Origin: Reyranella sp.
GTDB taxonomy: Bacteria; Pseudomonadota; Alphaproteobacteria; Reyranellales; Reyranellaceae
Reading direction: 5' to 3'
Length of the DNA: 57,621 bases
Assembly: GCF_004297405.1 (NCBI RefSeq)
Contig: NZ_SCVC01000013.1
Location: 1-57,621 of the forward strand
Each line of letters begins with the position of its first letter. The first letter of the stretch is position 1. Shown here one piece after another: positions 27,639-35,876 of the stretch. The notes under the pieces are model-generated. The model saw nothing but the letters and a program-made list of their open reading frames with translations. It had not been told where the DNA came from and did not search any database. The translations under genes and the position numbers were made by a program.

Positions 27639-29228
27639 ATGCGCTTCGTCTGCCTCGTCCTCGCATCCGCTCTTGCGTTGGTCCTAGCGAATGGTGCGGT
27701 GCAGGCGCAGCGGACAGCATCTCCCTTCTTCGCCTTCGTGGTGTTCGGAGAGGGCACGGATGGCAGGCCTGTCCCGATGGTGCGCAGCGTCGCCGAGCGC
27801 GCAACGGCGTGTCCGTCGCTGCGCTCTTCCCACGGCGGCACGCCCGTCACCATGACGCCACGCCGACGCCCCGTAGGCGGTCAGTTCGACGACGTGCTGG
27901 TCTGCGAGGCGCGCTATCCCGTGGGCGAGGCGGCGAGCGTATTCCAGGGAGGTCGGCGCATTGATCTGCCGGTGGTATCACTCGGCACGCCGCGTCGGGT
28001 CGTGCTGGTAGGCGATAGCGGTTGCCGCGGCGACACCAAGGACAAGCCGCAGCCTTGCACCGGTGATGGCTTCGCCAAGGTCTGGCCGTTCGGCACGTTG
28101 TCGGACGAGGAGGTCGGGAACCGACCCGACCTGATCATCCATGTCGGCGACTACAACTATCGCGGCACGCCACGAGGCATGGTCGTGCCAGCTCGTGTCT
28201 CGGGTTATGGCCGCGACATGCCCGTCAGCTTCTACGACACCGGCGATCTCGACGATGAAGACGAACCGGACCTGCCAATCGGCGCCGCCTACTGGAGCCA
28301 GAACATGGAAGGCAGCCCGATTCCCGACAAATGGGCGTACTGGCGCGACGACTTCTTCCTGCCCGCCGCGCGCCTGTTGCCGGTTGCGCCCTGGTTGCTG
28401 AGCCGCGGCAATCATGAATTGTGCAGCCGTGCCGGTCCCGGCTGGTTCTATCTCCTCGATGCCAACTCGCCCCTGTTGGGGCCTGGCGCAAAGCAGCAGG
28501 AATGCCCGCCACAAACGCCGGCCGGATGGCAACTCGGCGCGTGGCCCAAGCCGCCGGCACTTCCTTTTGCTGGGCAGGCCTTTCCGACGATCACCAACCC
28601 GCCGTTTCGTCTCAAGTTCGGCAAGCTCAACATCGTCGCGATCGATTCGGCCAATGCCGCCGATGCCGTTCTCTTCAATCTCGATCTCTATCTTGGCCAG
28701 TATCGTGAGGTCGCGCGCCTGCTGGCCGAGGATCGCACGCCGACCTGGCTGGTCACCCATCGACCGATCTGGGGTGTCGTGAAGCGCGACAAAGGCGGGC
28801 CCATTCCGTCAACGCCCTATGGCTTCGTCAACGAAACCCAGCGCGAGGCTGTGCATCGCGTCTTTCCCAACGGGATACCATCCCACGTCAAGGTGGTGAT
28901 CGTCGGTCACATGCATCGCTTCCAGGCAATCGGCTTCGACAGTCGGCAGCCGCCGCATCTCGCCGTCGGCACGGGCGGCATGGAACTCTCGCACGTTCAG
29001 CCCGTGCCTTCGCCAGACCATCCCAAGCGACCCGTCCGCGTGCCCGGTCTCGACCGCAGTGATGCCTATGTCGTGGGGCTACGTGACTTCGCGACCATGG
29101 TGGTGAACCCGGTGGATGATGGTACCTGGACCAGTGCGCTCTACGGCACAGAGGGAGAGGTGCTCGCTGTCTGCGATTCGCGCTGGCCGGGCCCCGGTCA
29201 CGCCCGCTCGGTTTGTGAGCTCAAGTAG
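27639..29228 (+). CDS. Exported metallophosphoesterase
   Basis: 529-residue precursor with a signal peptide (about 1-24, ending VQAQ). The calcineurin-like metal motifs are in order: GDSGC (about 126), GDYNYR (about 163), GNHE (about 256), a THRP His (about 375) and GHMH (about 428). These provide the dinuclear metal site of phosphatases or phosphodiesterases. ATG at 27639 has GGAG nine bases upstream and is followed at once by the signal peptide, so the 42 open codons upstream are not used. It is divergent from the selenoprotein gene and overlaps the DinB stop by eight bases. Substrate unknown. Confidence 0.88.
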   Translation: MRFVCLVLASALALVLANGAVQAQRTASPFFAFVVFGEGTDGRPVPMVRSVAERATACPSLRSSHGGTPVTMTPRRRPVGGQFDDVLVCEARYPVGEAASVFQGGRRIDLPVVSLGTPRRVVLVGDSGCRGDTKDKPQPCTGDGFAKVWPFGTLSDEEVGNRPDLIIHVGDYNYRGTPRGMVVPARVSGYGRDMPVSFYDTGDLDDEDEPDLPIGAAYWSQNMEGSPIPDKWAYWRDDFFLPAARLLPVAPWLLSRGNHELCSRAGPGWFYLLDANSPLLGPGAKQQECPPQTPAGWQLGAWPKPPALPFAGQAFPTITNPPFRLKFGKLNIVAIDSANAADAVLFNLDLYLGQYREVARLLAEDRTPTWLVTHRPIWGVVKRDKGGPIPSTPYGFVNETQREAVHRVFPNGIPSHVKVVIVGHMHRFQAIGFDSRQPPHLAVGTGGMELSHVQPVPSPDHPKRPVRVPGLDRSDAYVVGLRDFATMVVNPVDDGTWTSALYGTEGEVLAVCDSRWPGPGHARSVCELK

Positions 29229-29742
29229 CCCGGCCAGCCGCGATCTCGCGTTGGTAGTAGAGCATGTCCAGCTCCGGGGCGGCCTTGCCGAGGCTGGTGA
29301 GGATCATATGCGCCTGGCCGCGATGGTGAGTCTGGTGATTGAACCAGTGATCGAGCGCCGGCATCAGCTCCTGCACGAACTCCTCGGGCGTGGAGACGCG
29401 ACGATAGCGGATCACGCCCGTCAAGCGCGCCTCGTCGAGGCTCTGGACCCAGCCGACGATGCGGTGGTCCTCGGCCTCACGTGCAGCGCGTAGCGCGTCG
29501 AAATGCTCATGCAGAATGGTATCCAGCCGGTCCGGTGCTTCGCCTTCGCCGGTGAAGCGCTTCATCCAGATGCGATCGGTGGCCAGCAGATGATTGAGCG
29601 TGCCATGCATGGACTTGAAGAAGGCGCCTCGATCGGCACGATAGTCGGCGTCGGACAGTTGCGCCGCAGCTCCGTAAAGGCGGCGGTTGGCCCAGGCGTT
29701 GTAGCCTGCGAAAGTCCGATAGTGCTCTTTCATGTTTGCCAT
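29221..29742 (-). CDS. DinB family protein
   Basis: 173-residue four-helix bundle of the DinB/YfiT metal-binding superfamily. Putative metal ligands are His in TLNHLLATDRIW (near 49) and the HQTHHRGQ cluster (near 138-141), the classic three-His pattern. FAGYNAWANRRL at the start is also typical. Members act as thiol-dependent transferases or damage-inducible proteins, but the reaction here is unknown. The start is either ATG 29742 or ATG 29733; neither has a strong SD. It converges with the phosphoesterase gene. Confidence 0.87.
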   Translation of the reverse strand: MANMKEHYRTFAGYNAWANRRLYGAAAQLSDADYRADRGAFFKSMHGTLNHLLATDRIWMKRFTGEGEAPDRLDTILHEHFDALRAAREAEDHRIVGWVQSLDEARLTGVIRYRRVSTPEEFVQELMPALDHWFNHQTHHRGQAHMILTSLGKAAPELDMLYYQREIAAGRAT

Positions 29743-29830
29743 CTTGATGCTGCAACGGTGGAGTTCAAGATTGATTGAACCATTCAAGTTGTTCGCCGTT
29801 CCGTAGCCCGTAGTGTGCAGGAGTATCCTG

Positions 29831-30904
29831 ATGACCAGACGAATCGGCATTCTCACGAGCGGCGGCGATTGCGCCGGCCTCAACGCTGCGATCCGGGCCG
29901 TCGCCTTGCGCGCTCAACATGGCTATGGCTGGACGACGGTCGGATTGCGCTATGGAACGCTCGGCCTGCTCGAGCGTCCTGTCGAGGCCGTGACGCTCGA
30001 TCCGGCGCGGCTCGACGCGGCAGTTGCGCGGCAGGGCGGCACGTTCCTCGGCAGCACCAATCGCGGTGATCCCTTCGCCTTCCCGATGCCGGACGGCAGC
30101 AAGAAGGATCGCTCGGGCGAGATGGTCGAAGGATTGAAGCTGCTGGGTCTTGAAGGTCTGATCGGCGTCGGCGGTGACGGCAGCCTGGCGATCCTGCGCA
30201 ATCTCCTGGCCGTGTCGGGCATTCCCTTCGTCGGGATCCCGAAGACCATCGACAACGATGTCGGTCACACAGAGCGCGCTGTCGGCTATTCGACGGCGGT
30301 CGCCATCGCCACGGAGGCGCTGGATCGCCTCCAGCCCACCGGCACCAGCCACGAGCGCACCATGGTGCTGGAGGTGATGGGGCGCGACGCCGGCCATATC
30401 GCCATTGCGGCAGCGATCGCGGGTGGCGCCGACGTGGTGCTGATCCCGGAAGTGCGCTGGCACCTCGAACGGGTGGTGAGCCGCATCGCCCGCCTGCGGG
30501 CGGCCGGCCGGACCTCGGCGCTGGTCGTCGTTGCCGAGGCTGCAGGTCAGTCGGACGAGGCGGCCGATCCTGCCGCCGACGCCCCCGACCACGGCGTGGG
30601 CGAATGGTTGGCCAAGCGGCTGGTCAAGGCCACGGGCGCAGAGGCGCGGGCGACGGTGCTGGGGCATGTCCAGCGCGGCGCCATGCCGACGGCGGAGGAT
30701 CGTCTCCTGGCCTCGGCGCTGGGCGTGCGAGCCGTCGATCTGCTGGCGGAAGGCAAGGCGGACCGCATGGTGGCGTGGTGGAATCGTCAGGTGATCGACG
30801 TGCCGCTCGAAAAGGTGGTCGGCAAGTCGCGGACCGTCGATCCCGACGGCACGCTGATCCGCACCGCCCGGGCGCTGGGCATCTGCCTCGGCGATACGGC
30901 CTAA
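29831..30904 (+). CDS. pfkA: 6-phosphofructokinase
   Basis: Phosphorylates fructose 6-phosphate in glycolysis. 357 residues, longer than the 320 of E. coli PfkA. SGGDCAGLNAAIR (10-22) binds the phosphoryl donor and PKTIDND (137-143) includes the catalytic Asp141. The donor-specificity positions are Gly117 in GGDGS (ATP-type) and Lys138 in PKTIDND (PPi-type). This mixed pattern is known from some long ATP-dependent enzymes. ATP is the more likely donor but PPi cannot be excluded. ATG 29831 opens the conserved N-terminus; the gene abuts prmB tail to tail. Confidence 0.9.
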   Translation: MTRRIGILTSGGDCAGLNAAIRAVALRAQHGYGWTTVGLRYGTLGLLERPVEAVTLDPARLDAAVARQGGTFLGSTNRGDPFAFPMPDGSKKDRSGEMVEGLKLLGLEGLIGVGGDGSLAILRNLLAVSGIPFVGIPKTIDNDVGHTERAVGYSTAVAIATEALDRLQPTGTSHERTMVLEVMGRDAGHIAIAAAIAGGADVVLIPEVRWHLERVVSRIARLRAAGRTSALVVVAEAAGQSDEAADPAADAPDHGVGEWLAKRLVKATGAEARATVLGHVQRGAMPTAEDRLLASALGVRAVDLLAEGKADRMVAWWNRQVIDVPLEKVVGKSRTVDPDGTLIRTARALGICLGDTA

Positions 30905-31789
30905 TCAGCCTGCAAGGTCGGACCGCGTGATCCAGAACACTTCGCCCTCGCTGAGCTCGGTATCGAGCCAGAGGAAGGGCAGGCGGGGGTAGGCCGCCTC
31001 CAACGGATCACGACCGCGGCCGATCTCGCAAACCAGGCCACCGTTCTTCGTGAGGTGCTGCGGCGCCTCGGCCAGAATGCGATGCACTAGGTCGAGCCCG
31101 TCCTTACCGGCGGCCAGAGCGAGGCGCGGCTCGTGCCGGAACTCGGGCGGCAGCTTCGCCATGCCTCCGGCATCGACATAGGGCGGATTGCTGATGATGA
31201 GATCGTAACGACGTCCCGCGAGCGGCTTGAAAAGGTCGCCCCGATGAACGGAGATGCGATCGCCCAGCCGGTGGGCAGCCACATTGCGCCGCGCCAATGC
31301 CAACGCACCGGGCGAAAGGTCGACGGCATCGACCGTGGCGCGCGGGAAGGCGAGCGCGGCCAGGATCGCGAGACATCCCGAACCGGTGCAGAGATCGAGG
31401 ATGCGGCGCGGCTTGGCGACAGGCAGGACGCCACCGGCCAGCATGTCGCCGATGAAGGAGCGCGGGATCAGCGCGCGCCGGTCGATATGGAACCGCACGC
31501 CCTGCATGTAGGCGACCCCCAGCAGATACGGCGCCGGCATGCGCAGGCTGATGCGGGCATCGATCAACGTGAGGAGCCGCGCCCGTTCGGCCGGCGTCGG
31601 CTTGAGGTCGAGCCAGGGATCGATGCGATGAATCGGGAGACGCAGGGCCTCCAGCATCAGGAAGGCAGCCTCGTCCACGGCATTGGTCGTGCCGTGGCCA
31701 TAGGCCAGCCTTGCCTGGCGGAAGCGGCGGACCGCGAAATGGAAGAAGTCACCCAGTGTGACGAGAGAAGGTTTGTTCGCCTGAGCCAT
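30905..31789 (-). CDS. prmB: Ribosomal protein L3 glutamine N5-methyltransferase
   Basis: SAM-dependent enzyme that methylates a Gln of ribosomal protein L3 via the NPPY active site. 294 residues. The N-terminal helical domain (about 1-95) has the family pattern VDEAAFLMLEALRLP. The SAM site ILDLCTGSGCLAIL is at 130-143 and NPPY at 201-204. PrmB is favoured over PrmC because of the N-terminal YGHGTTNAVDEA stretch, which is characteristic of PrmB. Its stop is immediately after the phosphofructokinase stop. Confidence 0.9.
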   Translation of the reverse strand: MAQANKPSLVTLGDFFHFAVRRFRQARLAYGHGTTNAVDEAAFLMLEALRLPIHRIDPWLDLKPTPAERARLLTLIDARISLRMPAPYLLGVAYMQGVRFHIDRRALIPRSFIGDMLAGGVLPVAKPRRILDLCTGSGCLAILAALAFPRATVDAVDLSPGALALARRNVAAHRLGDRISVHRGDLFKPLAGRRYDLIISNPPYVDAGGMAKLPPEFRHEPRLALAAGKDGLDLVHRILAEAPQHLTKNGGLVCEIGRGRDPLEAAYPRLPFLWLDTELSEGEVFWITRSDLAG

Positions 31790-31829
31790 GCGGCCCTAGA
31801 TTAGCCTGTCTGCCGCTGCCGGAGTGATC

Positions 31830-32216
31830 ATGAATCGTCGCGCCTTTCTCGTTGCCGGCCTGCTCGCCTCGATGGCGTTGGGCCCGGTGCAGGCGGCGTC
31901 GGAGGTCAAGGTGATCTATGTGGGCGGCGCGGATTGCCGGCCCTGCTCTAACTGGAAGAACCAGTACAAGACGGCCTGGCTTGCTTCGCCAGAGTTCAAG
32001 AAAGTGACCTGGGTCGAGGTCGATCCGCCCAAGCTCAAGGAGGCCTATCAGGAGCGTCACTGGCCCGGCGATCTCAAGCCGATCCTCGATCAGCTCCCGC
32101 GCAAGACCGGCACGCCGCGCTTCGTGATCGTGCAGGACGGCAAAGTCGTATCGAACGAGTTTGGCACAAACAAATGGACACAGACCATGACCGATCTTCG
32201 CAAGATCCTTCACTAG
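31830..32216 (+). CDS. Exported thioredoxin-like protein
   Basis: 128-residue precursor with an NRRAFL start typical of Tat signal peptides and an export signal to about residue 24 (VQAAS). The mature domain has a CRPC redox pair (Cys36, Cys39) in VGGADCRPCSNW and the cis-Pro segment TGTPRFVIVQDG (near 96). The spacing fits a small thioredoxin fold. A GTG at 31824 is in frame, but GGAG spacing favours ATG 31830. Four bases separate it from the CoA-transferase gene. Its partner is unknown. Confidence 0.82.
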   Translation: MNRRAFLVAGLLASMALGPVQAASEVKVIYVGGADCRPCSNWKNQYKTAWLASPEFKKVTWVEVDPPKLKEAYQERHWPGDLKPILDQLPRKTGTPRFVIVQDGKVVSNEFGTNKWTQTMTDLRKILH

Positions 32217-32220
32217 CATC

Positions 32221-33363
32221 ATGGCAGGCGCTCTCGACGGGTTGGTCGTTCTCGACCTCACCACCCACCTCTCCGGTCCCTTCTGCGGCATGCAACTCGC
32301 CGATCTCGGGGCCGACGTCATCAAGATCGAAAGCCCGCAAGGCGACGCCATGCGCGGCGCGCCGCCCTTCGTCGAAGGGGAGTCGGCGCCCTTCATGCTG
32401 TGGAACCGCAATAAGCGCGGCCTCAAGCTCGACCTCAAAGACAAGGACGATCTCGCTACTTTCTGGGAGCTGGTCGATGGCGCCGATGTCGTGCTGGAGA
32501 ATTTCCGGCCCGGCGTGATGAAGCGGCTCGGCCTGGGCTGGGAGGCGCTGCATGCGCGCAATCCGCGGCTGGTGCTGGGGTCGATCTCGGGCTTCGGCCA
32601 GACGGGCCCCTATGCCGGCCGCGGCGGCTTCGACCTGATGATCCAGGCCATGTCCGGTCTGATGTCGGTGACGGGGCCGAAGGACGGTCCGCCCTACCGC
32701 ATCCCGCTCGCCATCTCCGACGTCGGCGCGGGCCTCTATCTTACAATCGGCGTGTTGTCGGCCCTCCAGGCGCGCCACAAGACGGGTGAAGGCCAGTGGG
32801 TCGAGACCTCGCTGCTGGAGTCTACGGTGTCGCTGGGCGTCTACGAGGCGGCCAACTACTTCGCCAACGGCAAGCGGCCGGAGAAGCTCGGCCAGGCCCA
32901 TCGCGGTTCCTCGCCCTACCAAGTGTTCCAGACCAGTGATGGCTGGCTGACCATCGGCGGAGCGCAGCAGAATTTCTTTCGCAAACTTTGCGCGTTGATC
33001 GGTAAACCGGAACTGGCTGACGATCCGCGCTTCAAGGCCAATGCCGATCGCGTACGCAACAACGAGCTGATCGTGGGCTTGTTGCAGGACGAGGTGCGCA
33101 AACGCAGCACCGCCGACTGGATGGCGACCCTTGAAGCCGAGGGCATTCCCGCCGGCCCGGTGCTGCACCATGACGAGGTGTTCGCCGATCCACAGATCCT
33201 CGCTCGCGGCATGGTGGCGGAGGTCGACCATGCCAAGGCTGGCCGCCAGAAGACGCTGGGCGTGCCGCTCAAGCTCTCCGCGACTCCCGGAATTATCCGC
33301 CGTGCCGCACCTACGCTCGGCCAGCACGACGGTGAAATCCGGAAGAAGAAGCCTCGGCCCTAG
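32221..33363 (+). CDS. CaiB/BaiF family CoA-transferase
   Basis: Family III CoA-transferase, moving CoA between organic acids through an aspartyl-CoA intermediate. 380 residues. LVVLDLTTHLSGPFCGMQLADLGADVIKIE-type N-terminus is seen as DLTTHLSGPF and ADLGADVIK. The catalytic Asp is Asp138 in GRGGFDLMIQAMSG. It follows the thioredoxin-like gene after 4 bases, but no functional link is evident. Acid donor and acceptor are unknown. It converges on a lipoprotein gene with a 4-base overlap. Confidence 0.92.
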   Translation: MAGALDGLVVLDLTTHLSGPFCGMQLADLGADVIKIESPQGDAMRGAPPFVEGESAPFMLWNRNKRGLKLDLKDKDDLATFWELVDGADVVLENFRPGVMKRLGLGWEALHARNPRLVLGSISGFGQTGPYAGRGGFDLMIQAMSGLMSVTGPKDGPPYRIPLAISDVGAGLYLTIGVLSALQARHKTGEGQWVETSLLESTVSLGVYEAANYFANGKRPEKLGQAHRGSSPYQVFQTSDGWLTIGGAQQNFFRKLCALIGKPELADDPRFKANADRVRNNELIVGLLQDEVRKRSTADWMATLEAEGIPAGPVLHHDEVFADPQILARGMVAEVDHAKAGRQKTLGVPLKLSATPGIIRRAAPTLGQHDGEIRKKKPRP

Positions 33364-33695
33364 CGCCAACGACGCTGATACTTGTCGGGGACGCCGTCGC
33401 CGTTCTTGTCTCGATCATAGCGGTCCGGAATGCCATCACCGTCGCGATCGCGCCGGGGGCGATACTGCGGTGCCGGCGCGTAGTAAGTCGCCGGCCGATA
33501 GTAAGTCGGCTGGCTGCGGTAGTAGGTCGGTTGGCTGTAGTAATTGTTGGAGTAGTTGTGGTTCGGATACCTGTATCCGGACGAACCGTAAGCCGGGTTG
33601 TAGCCGTAGGTCGTCGGATAGGAACCTGACTGCTCTACGCATCCCGCCGTTACGACTATCAGACCCGCGGCGGCGAGCCATCTCGCGTTACGCAT
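33360..33695 (-). CDS. Small Tyr/Asn-rich lipoprotein with TSP3-like repeats, copy 1
   Basis: 111 residues. The lipoprotein signal (about 1-18) has lipobox VTAGC. A low-complexity Tyr/Ser/Asn/Pro region follows (about 20-78, with YYSQPTYYRSQPTYY). It ends with two Asp-rich loops, DRDGDGIPDRYDRD and KNGDGVPDKYQ, resembling thrombospondin type 3 calcium-binding repeats. ATG 33695 has GGAGG seven bases upstream; the open frame continues but encodes nothing signal-like. A shorter paralogue lies 172 bases upstream. Likely surface-exposed; function unknown. Confidence 0.78.
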   Translation of the reverse strand: MRNARWLAAAGLIVVTAGCVEQSGSYPTTYGYNPAYGSSGYRYPNHNYSNNYYSQPTYYRSQPTYYRPATYYAPAPQYRPRRDRDGDGIPDRYDRDKNGDGVPDKYQRRWR

Positions 33696-33810
33696 CCAAT
33701 GCCTCCACCGGGGAAAGCCCTTTCTCGAGCGGGACGTTCCCATGATGTATTCAACGCACCGACGATGGCGTGGCAGCGGCGCAACTGAGATTTGTTCAAG
33801 GCATTTGAAC

Positions 33811-33847
33811 GTAAAGAAAGCCGGCTCCCGTTCAGGGGAGCCGGCTT
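33811..33847 (-). terminator. Terminator after TSP3-lipoprotein copy 2
   Basis: AAGCCGGCTCCC (33818-33829) pairs over 12 bp with GGGAGCCGGCTT (33836-33847). On the minus strand a TTTCTTT run follows. It separates the two small lipoprotein genes. Confidence 0.85.
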
Positions 33848-33866
33848 CGTCGATTAGAGCTTCACT

Positions 33867-34142
33867 CTAGCGCTGGTAGCGATCCGGCACGCCGTCACCA
33901 TTGGCGTCGCGATCGTAGCGATTCGGAACACCATCGCGGTCGTAATCACCGCTCGGACCGCGGCGCGGGGCCTGGTTGTAGTAGCCGGGCTGATAGGCGT
34001 TGGCGTTGCTGTAGTGGGTGCCGGTTCGCCAGTAGCCGCTGTTGGAGCTGTAGTTCGGATAGCCGTAGCCCGTGGTCTGGTTACATGCGGCAGTCGTCGC
34101 GGCCAGCAACACAGCCACCACCACGATCTTGATCCTGGTCAT
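33867..34142 (-). CDS. Small Tyr/Asn-rich lipoprotein with TSP3-like repeats, copy 2
   Basis: 91 residues. A signal peptide with lipobox TTAAC (Cys about 20) is followed by a Tyr/Asn/Ser/Gly stretch (about 25-60). The C-terminal repeats are DYDRDGVPNRYDRD and ANGDGVPDRYQR, nearly the same as in copy 1. The DxDxDG-type loops suggest Ca2+ binding. GGAGG lies just before the ATG on the minus strand. A strong terminator follows, so the two copies are separately terminated despite their common ancestry. Function unknown. Confidence 0.78.
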   Translation of the reverse strand: MTRIKIVVVAVLLAATTAACNQTTGYGYPNYSSNSGYWRTGTHYSNANAYQPGYYNQAPRRGPSGDYDRDGVPNRYDRDANGDGVPDRYQR

Positions 34143-34293
34143 CCTTACCTCCGTTGGACCTCAGCCACAGTTGCAGCCAGGCCTCTACAGACAACGAGGT
34201 AGGGAGCGCGCGGTGGCACTACCCAGGCGAAAAGATGAAGTTGTGTAAAGGGCACGGCGCCGGCACTCGGCTGGCACCGTGCGCTTTCGCACG

Positions 34294-35817
34294 CTAAAGC
34301 GCGCCGGGAGCGGGGCCGCGCGACACCTTGGCGTTGAGCTTCGGCGGGTGCGTCACGATCGACTTCAGCGCCTGCGTGGGCTTCCTGAGCTTGGCGATAT
34401 TGGGCATCGGCCGCGCCAGGCCCGGAATGCTCTTGAACGCCTGTTCCATGGCATGGGCGGCGCCCAGCACTTCGCCATCACCGCGGAAGCGGCCGATCAC
34501 CTGCAGACCGAACGGCATCTTCTTGTGATCGAGACCACAGGGCAGCGACACGGCCGGATTTGTGGCCAGCGACACGAAATAGACCGATGCCATCCAGTGA
34601 TAGTAGTTGCGGAGCTTCTTGCCATCCATCTGGTCGATGTAGAGCTGCTTCCAGGGGAAGGGCGAGAAGCCCACCGTCGGCCCCAGCACCAGATCGTAGT
34701 CGCGGTACAGATCCTGGAACTTCCGGAAGATGCGGGTCTGCTCGCCGTGCGCCCAGGCGAAATCGGCCAGGCTCAGCTTCGCGCCTATCTCGTAGTTGGC
34801 GACGATGTTGGGGCCGAGCATCTTGCGGTTGTTGGTGTAGGCATCGTGATAGCGCGCCAGGAAACTCACGGCGCGGATCACGTCGAAGCAGCGGTCGGCG
34901 TCGCCGTATTCGATTTCGACTTTGTCGAGTGAGCGGAAGAGCGGCTTCATCGCCTTGATCTTCTCGCGCATCGTCGAGCGAATGCCCTTTTCGACGGGCG
35001 CGCCGCTGAAATCCTCGGTCCAGGCCACGCGCAGGCTGCCGAGATCGACCGGCCAGGGCTCGGCAAATGCCGCCCCGTCGATCGGGAACGACAGAGGGTC
35101 CTGATCGTGCTGACCGATCTGCGTGGCATAGAGCAGGCAGGTATCGGCCACCGAGCGGCCCATCGGACCCAACACGGAAATCGGGGTCCAACCCATGGAG
35201 CGACGTTCGACCGCGACCATGCCGGGTGAAGGGCGGAAACCTACGATGCCGCAATAGGCAGCGGGATTGCGCAGCGAGCCGCCGGTGTCGGAGCCCGTGC
35301 AGACCGGCAGCAGGTCGGTCGCCAGCGCCGCCGCCGAACCGCCCGACGAACCGCCGGCATTCAGGGTCGTGTTGAAGGGGTTGCCCGTGGCGCCCCAGAC
35401 CGGGTTGCGGCTGTTCGAGCCGGCGCCGAATTCCGGCACGTTGGTCTTGCCGACCACCACCGCGCCGGCGGCACGAACGCGGCTCACCATCACGTTGTCG
35501 TAGTTCGGCACGTAGTCGCGGTAGAGCGGCGAGCCGTAGGTGGTGAGGAGGTCTTTCGTTTCCTCGAGGTCCTTGATGCCGGTCGGCAGGCCGTGCAGCA
35601 GCGGCAGCTCCTCGCCACGGCGTACCGCGGTCTCGGCGGCCTTCGCTTCTTTGCGTGCTCGGGCCACGCACATTGCCGTCACGGCGTTGATTGCCGGGTT
35701 CACTTCCTCGATGTGTTCGAGGCAGGCCTCGAGCAATTCGACCGGCGAAATCTCCTTAGTGCCGATGCGGCGACGCATCTCGACTGCGGACAGCGAAACC
35801 AGCTCTTGCTTTGACAT
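34294..35817 (-). CDS. Amidase (amidase signature family)
   Basis: 507-residue Ser-cisSer-Lys amidohydrolase. Catalytic residues are Lys82 in GIKDLEETK, cis-Ser157 in GGSSGGS and nucleophile Ser181 in GSDTGGSLRNPA. The spacing of 24 between the two Ser matches the family. It is not GatA by context, since no gatC/gatB is nearby. More likely it hydrolyses a small amide taken up by the catabolic genes next door. ATG at 35817; it diverges from the thiolase gene by 59 bases, so regulation may be shared. Confidence 0.92.
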   Translation of the reverse strand: MSKQELVSLSAVEMRRRIGTKEISPVELLEACLEHIEEVNPAINAVTAMCVARARKEAKAAETAVRRGEELPLLHGLPTGIKDLEETKDLLTTYGSPLYRDYVPNYDNVMVSRVRAAGAVVVGKTNVPEFGAGSNSRNPVWGATGNPFNTTLNAGGSSGGSAAALATDLLPVCTGSDTGGSLRNPAAYCGIVGFRPSPGMVAVERRSMGWTPISVLGPMGRSVADTCLLYATQIGQHDQDPLSFPIDGAAFAEPWPVDLGSLRVAWTEDFSGAPVEKGIRSTMREKIKAMKPLFRSLDKVEIEYGDADRCFDVIRAVSFLARYHDAYTNNRKMLGPNIVANYEIGAKLSLADFAWAHGEQTRIFRKFQDLYRDYDLVLGPTVGFSPFPWKQLYIDQMDGKKLRNYYHWMASVYFVSLATNPAVSLPCGLDHKKMPFGLQVIGRFRGDGEVLGAAHAMEQAFKSIPGLARPMPNIAKLRKPTQALKSIVTHPPKLNAKVSRGPAPGAL

Positions 35818-35876
35818 TCTTCCCCCTTCGCTCGGAACGGAGCTTAGGGCACGATGCGCGCCGGAGGAAATCAAAC

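Noticed and set aside
27044..27853. The N-terminal part of the GrdB-like gene as a complete protein
   Set aside because: It would stop exactly in the redox motif. The downstream frame continues the family, and a hairpin follows, so a selenocysteine read-through is preferred.
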